Below, piece after piece: positions 17,949-25,782 of a stretch of DNA of 64,000 nt (its first letter is position 1; the number at the start of each line of letters is the position of its first letter). Source of the stretch: Ignavibacteria bacterium (GTDB lineage Bacteria > Bacteroidota > Ignavibacteria > OLB7); NCBI GenBank assembly GCA_020635205.1, contig JACKAE010000002.1, forward strand, positions 744,001 to 808,000, in the 5' to 3' direction. The notes beneath the pieces were generated by a model. That model was not told the DNA's origin and did no database searches. It worked only from the letters and a program-made list of their open reading frames with translations. A program made the translations under genes and the position numbers.

Positions 17949-18004
17949 AATGACCGTTTTCAAATAGGGGCGACCTATTCATGAATAGGGAGTAAATGGT
18001 CATT
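17949..18004. terminator. Nested palindrome after the rhomboid gene
   Basis: Outer arms AATGACC (17949-17955) and GGTCATT (17998-18004) enclose the perfect palindrome CCTATTCATGAATAGG (17974-17989). It begins four bases after the rhomboid stop codon. There is no T-run; it may be a terminator or a protein-binding palindrome. Confidence 0.5.
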
Positions 18005-18065
18005 GCGGAATTAGTTGAGTATAATGAGTCGGAGTCTCGACTCTGATTGACCTCCGACATATCCT

Positions 18066-18096
18066 TTGTGTTTCTTGGTCTCCTTGGTGGTGACTC
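18066..18096 (+). repeat. CTTTGTG/CTTTGCG-family heptad repeat
   Basis: CCTTTGTGTTTCTTGGTCTC then CTTGGTGGTG. Related copies are at 40008-40044 (complementary sense), 41603-41635 and 22866-22895. The period is about 7 bases. Confidence 0.45.
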
Positions 18097-18206
18097 TCTT
18101 GCGGTCAGTGCTTCTTCAAACAGTACGGGATAGATTATCCGTATCAATGTTCTTCTCCCTTGTTTCCCACTACATACATGCCGTAGTTTGCCTTCAAAGA
18201 GTACGT

Positions 18207-19661
18207 ATGATGTTTACGGAGACAATCAACCATACTGTTTATAGACAGAAGACCTCTGCTGTAGGAGGACTGACGCTCCTCTTTACCTTATTCTTTGCTT
18301 CTGCACTCGGTGCTCAGGAGCTAACAGATGAAGCTGCAATCTTCCGTCAGGCTGTTGAACAGAAGCGCCCTCTGCTCCTGATCTTCTCTGGTTCGGACTG
18401 GTGCGCGCCCTGCATTCGCTTCAACCGAGAGGTGTTGAGTGATACTGGTGTCGAGGCCTTCTTGAACGATCGTGTGATTATCGTTCACGCAGATTTCCCG
18501 CAGCGCACGACGCTTCCAACTACGCTTGTTGAACGGAACGAACAACTTGCCGAACGATATAACCCTAAGGGTGACTTCCCTCAGGTGCTTCTCGTAAATC
18601 CCGATAAGTCCGTTCGTACTCTTCTCACTCACACCGGGGCAACGCCGGCATCCTTTATCGAAGAGGTGAAGCTGTCACTGAATCGCAAACTCGAACCAAG
18701 CACTTCGGTTGAGCGGGAGTTCCGTGCATCCGCTCTCTTGATGGGGTCTGCATTTGAGTTTACGATTGTGGCGAACGACTCACTCCGGGCTGCCCAACTA
18801 CTACAGCAAAGCGTCGAAGAAGTTCGGCGGATAGAATATCTTCTCTCCGAGTGGATCGACACATCGCAGACGAGCAAATTGAACAACGTTGCTGGAAAGG
18901 AGAGTCTGAACGTAGCACCAGAGCTGTACGATCTGTTGAAGCGGAGCCTCGCAATCTCACAGCTTACCCAAGGGGCATTCGACGTCAGCTTTGCCGGAGC
19001 CGGAAAACTCTGGAAGTTTGATGGAACTCAACAAACCTTGCCCGATTCAGCTACCATTGCAAGTGCGGTTAAGAACGTGGGGTTCCAGAAGATTCAGTTG
19101 CTCGACTCATCGCGCGTCTTCCTGACAGGTGAGGGGATGAGAGTCGGCTTCGGTTCAATTGGGAAAGGCTATGCGGCAGAACGTGTGGCGAAGATGTTGA
19201 AGGCTGAAGGAGTTCGTGGTGGGATAATCAACGCAAGTGGTGATCTTCGGGCTTGGGGAACCAGACCAGATGGCTCGGCTTGGAGAGTGGGGATATCCAA
19301 CCCGAAAGATCGTTCAGAAATGATCCTCTGGCTTCCGATTGAAGATGGTGCAGTTGCAACGTCGGGCAACTACGAGAAGTTTTTTGAGGTGAATGGAGTG
19401 CGATATGCCCACATCATCGACCCAAGAACTGGGTGGCCAGCACAGGGAGTAAAGAGCGTGACGATCATTAGCCCGAGCGCAGAGCTTTCCGATGCTCTCG
19501 CAACCGGTGTTTTCGTTCTCGGTGTCGAGGTTGGCCTCGACTTAATCGAGCAACTTCCCGATGTGGAGTGCATTATCGTCGACAGTCATGACCAGATATT
19601 TACATCATCCGATATAGATATTCACGCCGATGCTCTCGGGCAGACTAAGGGAGGCCGGTAG
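18207..19661 (+). CDS. Thioredoxin-like domain fused to ApbE FAD:protein FMN transferase
   Basis: This 484-residue exported protein joins two activities. After a signal sequence (LTLLFTLFFASALGAQ) comes a thioredoxin-like domain (about residues 35-150) with the redox pair WCAPC. The ApbE domain follows (about 165-480): it attaches FMN to Thr of target proteins, and it shows FGSIGKGYAAE, HIIDPRTGW and a SDALATG variant of the ADALST metal/FAD block. In related FCB bacteria the two are usually adjacent separate genes ahead of DUF4266 and DUF3570; here they are one chain. Fifteen bases separate it from the DUF4266 gene, so they form an operon. ATG at 18207 or 18210 is preferred to the upstream 18066. 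Confidence 0.85.
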   Translation: MMFTETINHTVYRQKTSAVGGLTLLFTLFFASALGAQELTDEAAIFRQAVEQKRPLLLIFSGSDWCAPCIRFNREVLSDTGVEAFLNDRVIIVHADFPQRTTLPTTLVERNEQLAERYNPKGDFPQVLLVNPDKSVRTLLTHTGATPASFIEEVKLSLNRKLEPSTSVEREFRASALLMGSAFEFTIVANDSLRAAQLLQQSVEEVRRIEYLLSEWIDTSQTSKLNNVAGKESLNVAPELYDLLKRSLAISQLTQGAFDVSFAGAGKLWKFDGTQQTLPDSATIASAVKNVGFQKIQLLDSSRVFLTGEGMRVGFGSIGKGYAAERVAKMLKAEGVRGGIINASGDLRAWGTRPDGSAWRVGISNPKDRSEMILWLPIEDGAVATSGNYEKFFEVNGVRYAHIIDPRTGWPAQGVKSVTIISPSAELSDALATGVFVLGVEVGLDLIEQLPDVECIIVDSHDQIFTSSDIDIHADALGQTKGGR

Positions 19662-19675
19662 TTACCGTAGTAAAA

Positions 19676-19921
19676 ATGAAGCAACGAACGTCCTACTCTT
19701 TGGCTGTACAATTCCTACCCTTCTTCTCACTTATCGTGCTGTCGCTTCTAATTTCTGCCTGCTCAAGTGTGAAACCATATCAGCGGGCCTACCTTAACGA
19801 CAGCGAGATGAATGGTGGAACGGCAACCGCTGCCGGTATTGAGAACTATGTGCAGACGATTCGAGAGGGTTCGTCCGGGGGAGAGGGAGAGAAAGGGAGT
19901 GGTGGATGTGGCTGTAATTAG
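19676..19921 (+). CDS. DUF4266 small lipoprotein with C-terminal Gly-Cys-Gly-Cys tail
   Basis: An 81-residue lipoprotein. The signal ends in LLISAC (lipobox Cys about residue 29), then VKPYQRAYLNDSEMN, the DUF4266 signature, a Gly/Ser/Glu-rich spacer, and a terminal GSGGCGCN. The conserved double cysteine at the extreme C-terminus suggests metal binding, disulfide chemistry or covalent modification by the neighbouring thioredoxin/ApbE protein; that is inference. It is the second gene of the 18207-21200 operon. The family's biochemical role is not known to me. Confidence 0.85.
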   Translation: MKQRTSYSLAVQFLPFFSLIVLSLLISACSSVKPYQRAYLNDSEMNGGTATAAGIENYVQTIREGSSGGEGEKGSGGCGCN

Positions 19922-19952
19922 GAACAAACAACAGTAGAGTTGAATTCTTGAC

Positions 19953-21200
19953 GTGAGGAATGCCGGCGTGTTTGCGGTGCTATATAGAGCGAGAACCTAT
20001 ACCTACTCCCTTCGACTTTTCGGAGGGATACTCTCGCTGCTGTTGTGGGGAGATTCTTGGCTTCCTGCACAGGAGATCGACTCGGGTTATGTGAAGAAAC
20101 AGGTATCTGAGACCGACTTGGAGGTTCTCTTCTCCTACTACACGCAAGATGGGGAGCACTCGGCAGTAACCGGGGGTGAGGGGACAGAACACCTTCAAGT
20201 CTACACTCCTGACTTCCGCCTTACTCACGCATTCGACGAATCGCACCGCTTCTACGCCTCGTTAGGTGTTGACGTTATAAGTTCTGCCTCTACCGACAAT
20301 ATCGACTTCCACGTCAGCTCTGCCTCAAGTCTCGACGGCCGCTACCATATGTCCCTTGGCTACGGGCAGAAATTTCCAAAGGTAGGTTTGGAAGTAATTG
20401 GTAAAGGGTCTGTCTCAATTGAGTCGGACTACTTCTCGCTCGGGGGCGATCTCTTCGGTAGCTACACCGACGGTTCGCAGACCAACACCTTCTCTCTTCA
20501 GTTACAAGGATTTTTCGACGACCTTCGTTGGGGGAGACTGAATCCAAGTACAAAGCACTCTCCAACGAAGCTGATTTATCCTGAGGAGTTACGATTCCGT
20601 GAGTGGTACAACCTGCACGACCGACAGTCATTCAATGCCTCATTCACCTGGTCGCGTGTTCTTAACCGGCGAATGATTCTGAATATCAATCCCGGCTTTT
20701 CACTGCAACAGGGGTTACTCTCCACACCGTTTCACCGTGTCTACTTTGAGGAAAGTTTCCTTCCGAAAGTGGAGAACTTGCCAGAACAGAGGATAAAGAT
20801 TCCGCTCGGTATTGGGCTGAATTCTTTTATCGGTGGAGAGTGGATTATCCGTTCCTCCTATCGGTTCTACTGGGATGACTTCGGAATACTTTCGCATACT
20901 GGCAACATCGAGGCTCCCTGGAAAGTTGGGCAATCGTTCACGCTTACACCATTCATTCGATTCTACACACAGACTGCCTCGGATTTCTTTCAGCCATTCG
21001 GCGAACACAGCCCCGACGAAGTTTTCTATACGTCTGACTACGATCTCTCGAAGTTCACCAGTATCAAAGCTGGGCTTGGGGTTCGGTACTATCCGTTCGC
21101 TTCGTTTCTGAAAGATCTCTCGATTCGATACTCCTACTACCACCGGGAAGATGGACTCTACGCGCACATCCTGAGTACGTATTTCAAGTATGATCTGTAG
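19953..21200 (+). CDS. DUF3570 outer-membrane barrel protein
   Basis: A 415-residue protein with an N-terminal signal (LFGGILSLLLWGDSWLPAQ) and alternating aromatic/hydrophobic strands through to a C-terminal FKYDL, as expected for an outer-membrane beta barrel. Family features are LLSTPFHRVYF (about residue 252) and SYRFYWDDFGI (about 307). It is the third gene of the operon and starts with GTG 31 bases after DUF4266. The recurrent thioredoxin-ApbE-DUF4266-DUF3570 order implies one surface redox or export system whose cargo is unknown. Confidence 0.85.
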   Translation: MRNAGVFAVLYRARTYTYSLRLFGGILSLLLWGDSWLPAQEIDSGYVKKQVSETDLEVLFSYYTQDGEHSAVTGGEGTEHLQVYTPDFRLTHAFDESHRFYASLGVDVISSASTDNIDFHVSSASSLDGRYHMSLGYGQKFPKVGLEVIGKGSVSIESDYFSLGGDLFGSYTDGSQTNTFSLQLQGFFDDLRWGRLNPSTKHSPTKLIYPEELRFREWYNLHDRQSFNASFTWSRVLNRRMILNINPGFSLQQGLLSTPFHRVYFEESFLPKVENLPEQRIKIPLGIGLNSFIGGEWIIRSSYRFYWDDFGILSHTGNIEAPWKVGQSFTLTPFIRFYTQTASDFFQPFGEHSPDEVFYTSDYDLSKFTSIKAGLGVRYYPFASFLKDLSIRYSYYHREDGLYAHILSTYFKYDL

Positions 21201-21263
21201 TCTATCTATAGAGGAATTCATTCTTCAGTAGGCTCATCTCTGGCTTGGTAGATTCTTACCAAA

Positions 21264-21297
21264 GTGAAAGAAGAATCACCCGATGACCATTCTCAGT
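21264..21297 (+). repeat. Short dispersed repeat with GTGAAAGAAGAATC core, copy 2
   Basis: Shares the 14-base core and a degenerate continuation (ACCCGATGACCATTCT versus GTCCAATAACCGTTTT) with 4441-4475. Like that copy it sits just outside the 3' end of a minus-strand gene. Confidence 0.4.
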
Positions 21298-21348
21298 CTG
21301 CATCTGGTACTTCACTTGTTGCCTCTATCTGTGATTGTGTGAAGCAGC

Positions 21349-22851
21349 TTACCTCTTCGCCACTATTTCCTGCTCACGGTGGTGAACTGTTGTGGTGACT
21401 GACGGATGGTGTTGCCGTAAGTGTTCGGCAAGCCGTTCGGCAAAGTAGACCGAGCGATGTTGCCCTCCAGTGCAGCCGAACGCAACGCTCAAATAGTCAA
21501 ACTGCCGCTCTTGATACTTCTCCACAGCATTCTCTACAATGGCGGCAACATGTTCCCAGAAGGTTTCAACGTCGGCATTCCCACTTAAGAAAGAGCTGAC
21601 CTCTTCATCCATTCCGGTCTTCTCTTTGAACTCCGCATATCGTCCCGGATTGTGAAGGGGTCTGCAATCGAAAACGTAGCCACCCCCATGTTCGGTTTCG
21701 TCGAGAGGATAACTCCCCTTCTTGTAGCTGAAGCTCGTTATGTGGAGGGCAAGTGGTGTTGTGTGTGGGGGAGTGTGATTGGCCTTCTCATCCTGAAGAA
21801 TTGGTGAACTCTTCGTGGGGATTTGATAGTCCTGTGCCACCCACTCAAATGTCTCGGCCAGTTCTGGGAGTTCAACCGGAAAGGAGGTGTTCAACAGGGT
21901 GAGGATGTTTCGGATGCCGTAGGGTATGCTATCAATAAAGTGCTGTTTCCCTTCGTGGAGTCCACGATATCCATAAGCTCCCATTGCCTGAAGCGCACGT
22001 ATAAGTACGAAGCCGGGGAAGAGGCGGAGAAACTCATCTCTATCGAAGTCGATCAGTTCGGATAGGGAATCCAAGTAGAGTTCGAGGAGTTCGTTGCGAA
22101 CCTTTGCCGGCAGATCAGCCTTAGCATCGTAGAGAAGCGAGGCAATGTCATACTGGAGCGCGCCACGCCTTCCCCCTTGATAGTCGATGAACCACGGCTC
22201 GGCACTCTCCAGACTCTCTCCTCTGAGCATAATATTCCGCGATTGAAAATCCCGGTAGAGAAAATGTTCTATCGATCCTTCCAGCAAGAAGTCAGTTAGC
22301 CGCTCAAAATCATCCTCGAGTCGTTCTTCATCGAACTGCACGCCGGTTAACCTCAGAAACATGTACTTGAAGTAGTGGAGGTCCCAGAGCATAGAGCGGC
22401 GGTCGAACTCAGCACGGGGGATACTAAGCGAGAAGTCGAGCACTCTTCCACCGGTCACTTGAAAGTGTGGGAGGAGTTTTACAACAGCCCGGTAGGGTGG
22501 AAGCATCGTTGCCGGAAATTCTTCTCCCGTTCGCTCCTGCTTCAGTCGGTCGTAGAGTGTGAAGTCTCCTAAATCTTCCTCCAAGTAGAGGTGGTGTTCT
22601 TCACTATATCCAAAGATTTTAGGAACAGGAAGATCGGCTCCACGAAGTTGACGGCTAAATGTGATGAAGGCACGGTTTTCGGCAGCATCGGGACCGTGCA
22701 CACCAATTACCTGTTCGTTGTCGGGGCCAAGTAGTCGGTATATCTCACGATTCGATCCGTCAGCTCTGAGTACTGTTACCTGAACTGGTTCTGTCCCGAA
22801 TGTTGTGTTATATAGTTGCGAGAGTCGGTCGTGCGTTCTCATCAATGCCAT
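21349..22851 (-). CDS. Sugar kinase-like phosphotransferase (AmgK-like) fused to RapZ C-terminal domain
   Basis: A 500-residue fusion. Residues about 1-330 form an aminoglycoside-phosphotransferase/choline-kinase fold with FLYRDFQSRNIML (catalytic Asp and Asn) and WFIDYQGG (metal Asp), similar to AmgK, which phosphorylates N-acetylmuramate and GlcNAc at C1. Residues about 365-495 match the RapZ C-terminal domain: SFSYKKG, YVFDCRPLHNPG, and FGCTGGQHRSVYFAERLA. In E. coli that domain senses glucosamine-6-phosphate. The RapZ N-terminal P-loop part is absent. The fusion suggests amino-sugar or cell-wall recycling control. ATG at 22851 is preferred because the longer frame from 22935 adds a spurious hydrophobic leader. 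Confidence 0.82.
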   Translation of the reverse strand: MALMRTHDRLSQLYNTTFGTEPVQVTVLRADGSNREIYRLLGPDNEQVIGVHGPDAAENRAFITFSRQLRGADLPVPKIFGYSEEHHLYLEEDLGDFTLYDRLKQERTGEEFPATMLPPYRAVVKLLPHFQVTGGRVLDFSLSIPRAEFDRRSMLWDLHYFKYMFLRLTGVQFDEERLEDDFERLTDFLLEGSIEHFLYRDFQSRNIMLRGESLESAEPWFIDYQGGRRGALQYDIASLLYDAKADLPAKVRNELLELYLDSLSELIDFDRDEFLRLFPGFVLIRALQAMGAYGYRGLHEGKQHFIDSIPYGIRNILTLLNTSFPVELPELAETFEWVAQDYQIPTKSSPILQDEKANHTPPHTTPLALHITSFSYKKGSYPLDETEHGGGYVFDCRPLHNPGRYAEFKEKTGMDEEVSSFLSGNADVETFWEHVAAIVENAVEKYQERQFDYLSVAFGCTGGQHRSVYFAERLAEHLRQHHPSVTTTVHHREQEIVAKR

Positions 22852-23002
22852 GAAGTAGATTAAAAAACATACGGAGACCAAAGATACGGAGTCAAAAAGG
22901 AAGGAAGATTCGATTTCAACAAGACTGACCACCACAAAGCATTTTCCGTATATTGTACCCTGCTTTTGTCAAGATATTGCCACAAATCGATAATCTACAT
23001 CT

Positions 23003-23494
23003 ATGAGTCGTTCAACCCGAAGCAACAACTGGTTCACCCTGCTTCTACCAATAGTGCTCTTTACCTATGCTTGTGCCGACAGCAAGTCGGGTGAGGGTAG
23101 TGAGGCCGACACAACTGCTGTGGCAGATTCCGCTGCGATACATGCCGAAATGGATCAGGCTATTGCTGACTACAACGTCGCTACCGATTCACTTGCGATT
23201 CTTTTAGGCGAGATCAAGACAGTAGAAGACGTAGAGCGGCTTTCTGAGGCGATCTTGCAATATGAAGCGCGTATCGATGCCTTCAACGAAGTCTCCGTTC
23301 GCTACGGCAACGCAATGCTCAGCCGAATGGAGGCAAGTACAACCCAGTCGAGCTTTGAGCGCCTTCGCTCCGAGCGTGAGCGGATCGACAGTCTGCAAGA
23401 TGTAGCAGTGAAACTTGGGGAAGTGGAGGCAAAGAGAAAGGGAGAAACCGAAGAGAGTGCCGAAGAAACTTCCAAATCCTCAAGCCATAAATAA
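23003..23494 (+). CDS. Secreted helical lipoprotein, tandem family member 1
   Basis: A 163-residue lipoprotein (signal ...LLPIVLFTYAC, lipobox Cys about 25) with an acidic linker and a long amphipathic helical part. It contains EIKTVEDVERLSEAILQYEA, which resembles ESIKTVDDANAM in the next gene and the corresponding ETVADAEAAEPKVEK of the third, so I place all four genes 23003-25735 in one paralogous family. No motif suggests an enzyme. The function is unknown; a charged C-terminal tail (KRKGETEESAEE) follows. Confidence 0.7.
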   Translation: MSRSTRSNNWFTLLLPIVLFTYACADSKSGEGSEADTTAVADSAAIHAEMDQAIADYNVATDSLAILLGEIKTVEDVERLSEAILQYEARIDAFNEVSVRYGNAMLSRMEASTTQSSFERLRSERERIDSLQDVAVKLGEVEAKRKGETEESAEETSKSSSHK

Positions 23495-23570
23495 GAGGAG
23501 AGGAGTTTACCACCAATCGTGCAAATCCACGCCGTATTTACTTATACACACTAATCTCAGGGAGTAGGGT

Positions 23571-23924
23571 ATGAAAATTAGAACAGTTGCCATGCTGCTC
23601 AGCATCAGCATGTTTGCTGCGGCCTTTACCGTCACTGGCTACGGTAGCAGTGCTGATGATGCAATGGCAGTAATGAAAGAATATGTCGAGACGCTGGAGA
23701 GCATCAAGACGGTAGATGATGCCAACGCGATGAAGGGAAAGCTGCAAGAGCTTGGAAAGAAGCTCTCAGAAATGAATGGAACAGAAGCTGAAGCACAGAA
23801 GCTGGCTGAAGACCCAGAGTTTTCGGAGCTGACCCAGAAGATGATGAATGAGGTGGGACGTCTCATGAAAGATTCAGAGATCGGCCCAATTGTGACCGAG
23901 GCAATGCAGAGTATAAGTAACTAA
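23571..23924 (+). CDS. Secreted helical protein, tandem family member 2
   Basis: A 117-residue protein with a cleavable signal (MLLSISMFAAAFTVTGYGSSA) and a single helical domain holding the family core: VETLESIKTVDDANAMKG, then KKLSEMN and AEDPEFSELTQKMM. The start has a good ribosome-binding site (GGGAGTAGGGT). It has no lipobox, unlike its neighbours 23003 and 24052. Function unknown. Confidence 0.75.
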   Translation: MKIRTVAMLLSISMFAAAFTVTGYGSSADDAMAVMKEYVETLESIKTVDDANAMKGKLQELGKKLSEMNGTEAEAQKLAEDPEFSELTQKMMNEVGRLMKDSEIGPIVTEAMQSISN

Positions 23925-24051
23925 GCTGTTTCTTTGCATTGGAGTATCTTTCGCTACTATTAGAAAGAACAAGGTTCACCAATCAATCTCGCGAGAGTCA
24001 ACAAATTTCTCTAACTATTTATTCTATCAATCAATTGAAAACAGGAATCCA

Positions 24052-24648
24052 ATGAAGTCAGAATTCAAATTATTTATTCTTAGCCTCTTCGCAGTGTCAT
24101 TAATCACTGTTGGTTGTGGTGATAAAAGCGAAGGAGACGACGCAAAAACAGATAGCACTGCAACAAGCGAAGAAGTTGCGCCGTCCGGTGGTTCAGCATC
24201 AGTTGCCGACTTTAAAGCAGGGATGATTGAGCTGAGCAAGCAGATGATCGAAGTTGCAGAGGATGTTGAGACAGTAGCAGATGCAGAGGCAGCTGAGCCA
24301 AAAGTGGAGAAGGCAATGACCAGCATTGCCAGCCTTTTCACAGGTCTTGCCGACAACATCGACAAAATGACCTTGGAGGAATTGAAGGGCTTGCAGGATA
24401 TGCAGAATATTGGCGAAGACCCAGAAGTGAAGAAGTGGATGGATCAGGCCGAAGCAGCAATGGATAAGCTGAAGGCAGACCACCCAGAAGCTGCTGCGAA
24501 ACTGAAGGAGATTGGTGAGAAGCACAGCCAAAAGATGATGGGGGCGATGATGGGAGCCATGATGAAGATTGGCCAGAAGGTCGGCATGGATAACATGGGT
24601 GGAGGAGAGGCAATGCCGGGTGAAGGTGACTCTGCTTCGGGCAAGTAA
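24052..24648 (+). CDS. Secreted helical lipoprotein, tandem family member 3
   Basis: A 198-residue lipoprotein (LFAVSLITVGC, lipobox Cys about 22), with a Thr/Ser/Glu-rich linker and a helical domain: VADAEAAEPKVEKAM, ADNIDKMTLEEL, GEDPEVKKWMDQAEAAM, then a Met/Gly-rich tail (MMGAMMGAMMKIGQK). DNA at 24361-24541 is nearly identical to 25043-25223 in the next gene. A strong terminator follows at 24688. Function unknown. Confidence 0.8.
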   Translation: MKSEFKLFILSLFAVSLITVGCGDKSEGDDAKTDSTATSEEVAPSGGSASVADFKAGMIELSKQMIEVAEDVETVADAEAAEPKVEKAMTSIASLFTGLADNIDKMTLEELKGLQDMQNIGEDPEVKKWMDQAEAAMDKLKADHPEAAAKLKEIGEKHSQKMMGAMMGAMMKIGQKVGMDNMGGGEAMPGEGDSASGK

Positions 24649-24687
24649 ATCTTCAACCATTTCAACCGTATAGTTGCTTTACGATTG

Positions 24688-24726
24688 GGGGTACTTCCAA
24701 AACGGAAGTACCCCTATCTTTTTTCT
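24688..24726 (+). terminator. Rho-independent terminator
   Basis: GGGGTACTTCC pairs perfectly with GGAAGTACCCC around AAAAC, followed by TATCTTTTTTCTT. It ends transcription after the gene at 24052. Confidence 0.9.
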
Positions 24727-24790
24727 TACAGTGTAGGAGAGTTTTTGTAGATTTTGCACAGGTACATCAACAACCTCGCATAGAATTATT

Positions 24791-25735
24791 ATGATGAAAA
24801 GACTTCCGGCCACTATACTTCTCATACTCCTTACATCTCCACTCCTCTTCGCGCAGGAGGGGGGGGAAGAGCCTTTACCCACTGTAGAGCGTTTCAGGCA
24901 GGGTATGCTCGACCTGAGCAGACAGATGATTCAGATTGCCGAAAGTGTAAAGACCGTTGCAGATGCAGAGGCAGCCGAACCGAAAGTAGAGAAGGCAATG
25001 AATAGCATTACCGATCTCTTCACCGATCTCGCCGATAACATCGACAAGATGACCTTGGAGGAATTGGAGGACTTGCAGGATATGCAGAACCTCGGCGAAG
25101 ATCCAGAAGTGAAGAAGTGGATGGATCAGGCCGAAGCAGCGATGGATAAGCTGAAGGCAGACCACCCAGAAGCTGCTGCGAAACTGAAGGAGATTGGTGA
25201 GAAGCACAGCCAGAAGATGATGGAGCCAATGATGGAAGCGATGATGAAGATCGGCCAGAAAGTTAGTTCGGATGAGTCGAGAGAGAAGTTCGAATGGGAA
25301 TCTCCAATTGATCTTGACGATAGGGAAATAGGTGAAGTAGAGTTCGTTGAGGAGTACAAGAGAACATTAGAGCGTGTGACTGACACCTTAACCAGAGAGA
25401 TATACCTGATCCGCGATATTCAAGATGTGGCTCGTGCCGAGCAACGCATTGAAGAACAGATATCTATTTTGACTTCTGCCTTGAGTGAACTTGTTAAATC
25501 GTGGAATGGGTTGAGTGCCGATGAACGAGAGGAGATGGGGGGAGTTCTATCGATCATAGAAGATCCAGAAATCGTAGCTCATCTTAAGTCGTTAGAAGAA
25601 GCTGTGCAAGATTTAGAATTTCGAGATGTGGAAGGGGAGTATCTACTTCAGGAGATCCTAAAGAAGTACAGCACTACATACGAGGAGTTGATGGATCATT
25701 TGATGGATGAGGCCTATGAGACAGATCAATATTGA
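24791..25735 (+). CDS. Secreted helical protein, tandem family member 4 (two-domain)
   Basis: A 314-residue protein with a cleavable signal (TILLILLTSPLLFAQ). Residues about 35-160 are nearly identical to the lipoprotein at 24052. Residues about 185-310 appear to be a second, diverged copy of the same fold (IRDIQDVARAEQRIEEQI, GGVLSIIEDPEIVAHLKSLE aligning with the DPEVKKW region). This is the only two-domain member. It has its own promoter region after the terminator at 24688. Function unknown. Confidence 0.8.
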   Translation: MMKRLPATILLILLTSPLLFAQEGGEEPLPTVERFRQGMLDLSRQMIQIAESVKTVADAEAAEPKVEKAMNSITDLFTDLADNIDKMTLEELEDLQDMQNLGEDPEVKKWMDQAEAAMDKLKADHPEAAAKLKEIGEKHSQKMMEPMMEAMMKIGQKVSSDESREKFEWESPIDLDDREIGEVEFVEEYKRTLERVTDTLTREIYLIRDIQDVARAEQRIEEQISILTSALSELVKSWNGLSADEREEMGGVLSIIEDPEIVAHLKSLEEAVQDLEFRDVEGEYLLQEILKKYSTTYEELMDHLMDEAYETDQY

Positions 25736-25782
25736 TCCGGGGACTTACCATAAATTCCTTGAGGCTATCTCAAGAGTTCTGT

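Noticed and set aside
21349..22851. Aminoglycoside-resistance phosphotransferase
   Set aside because: The kinase fold is fused to a RapZ domain and resembles AmgK; nothing points to antibiotic modification.
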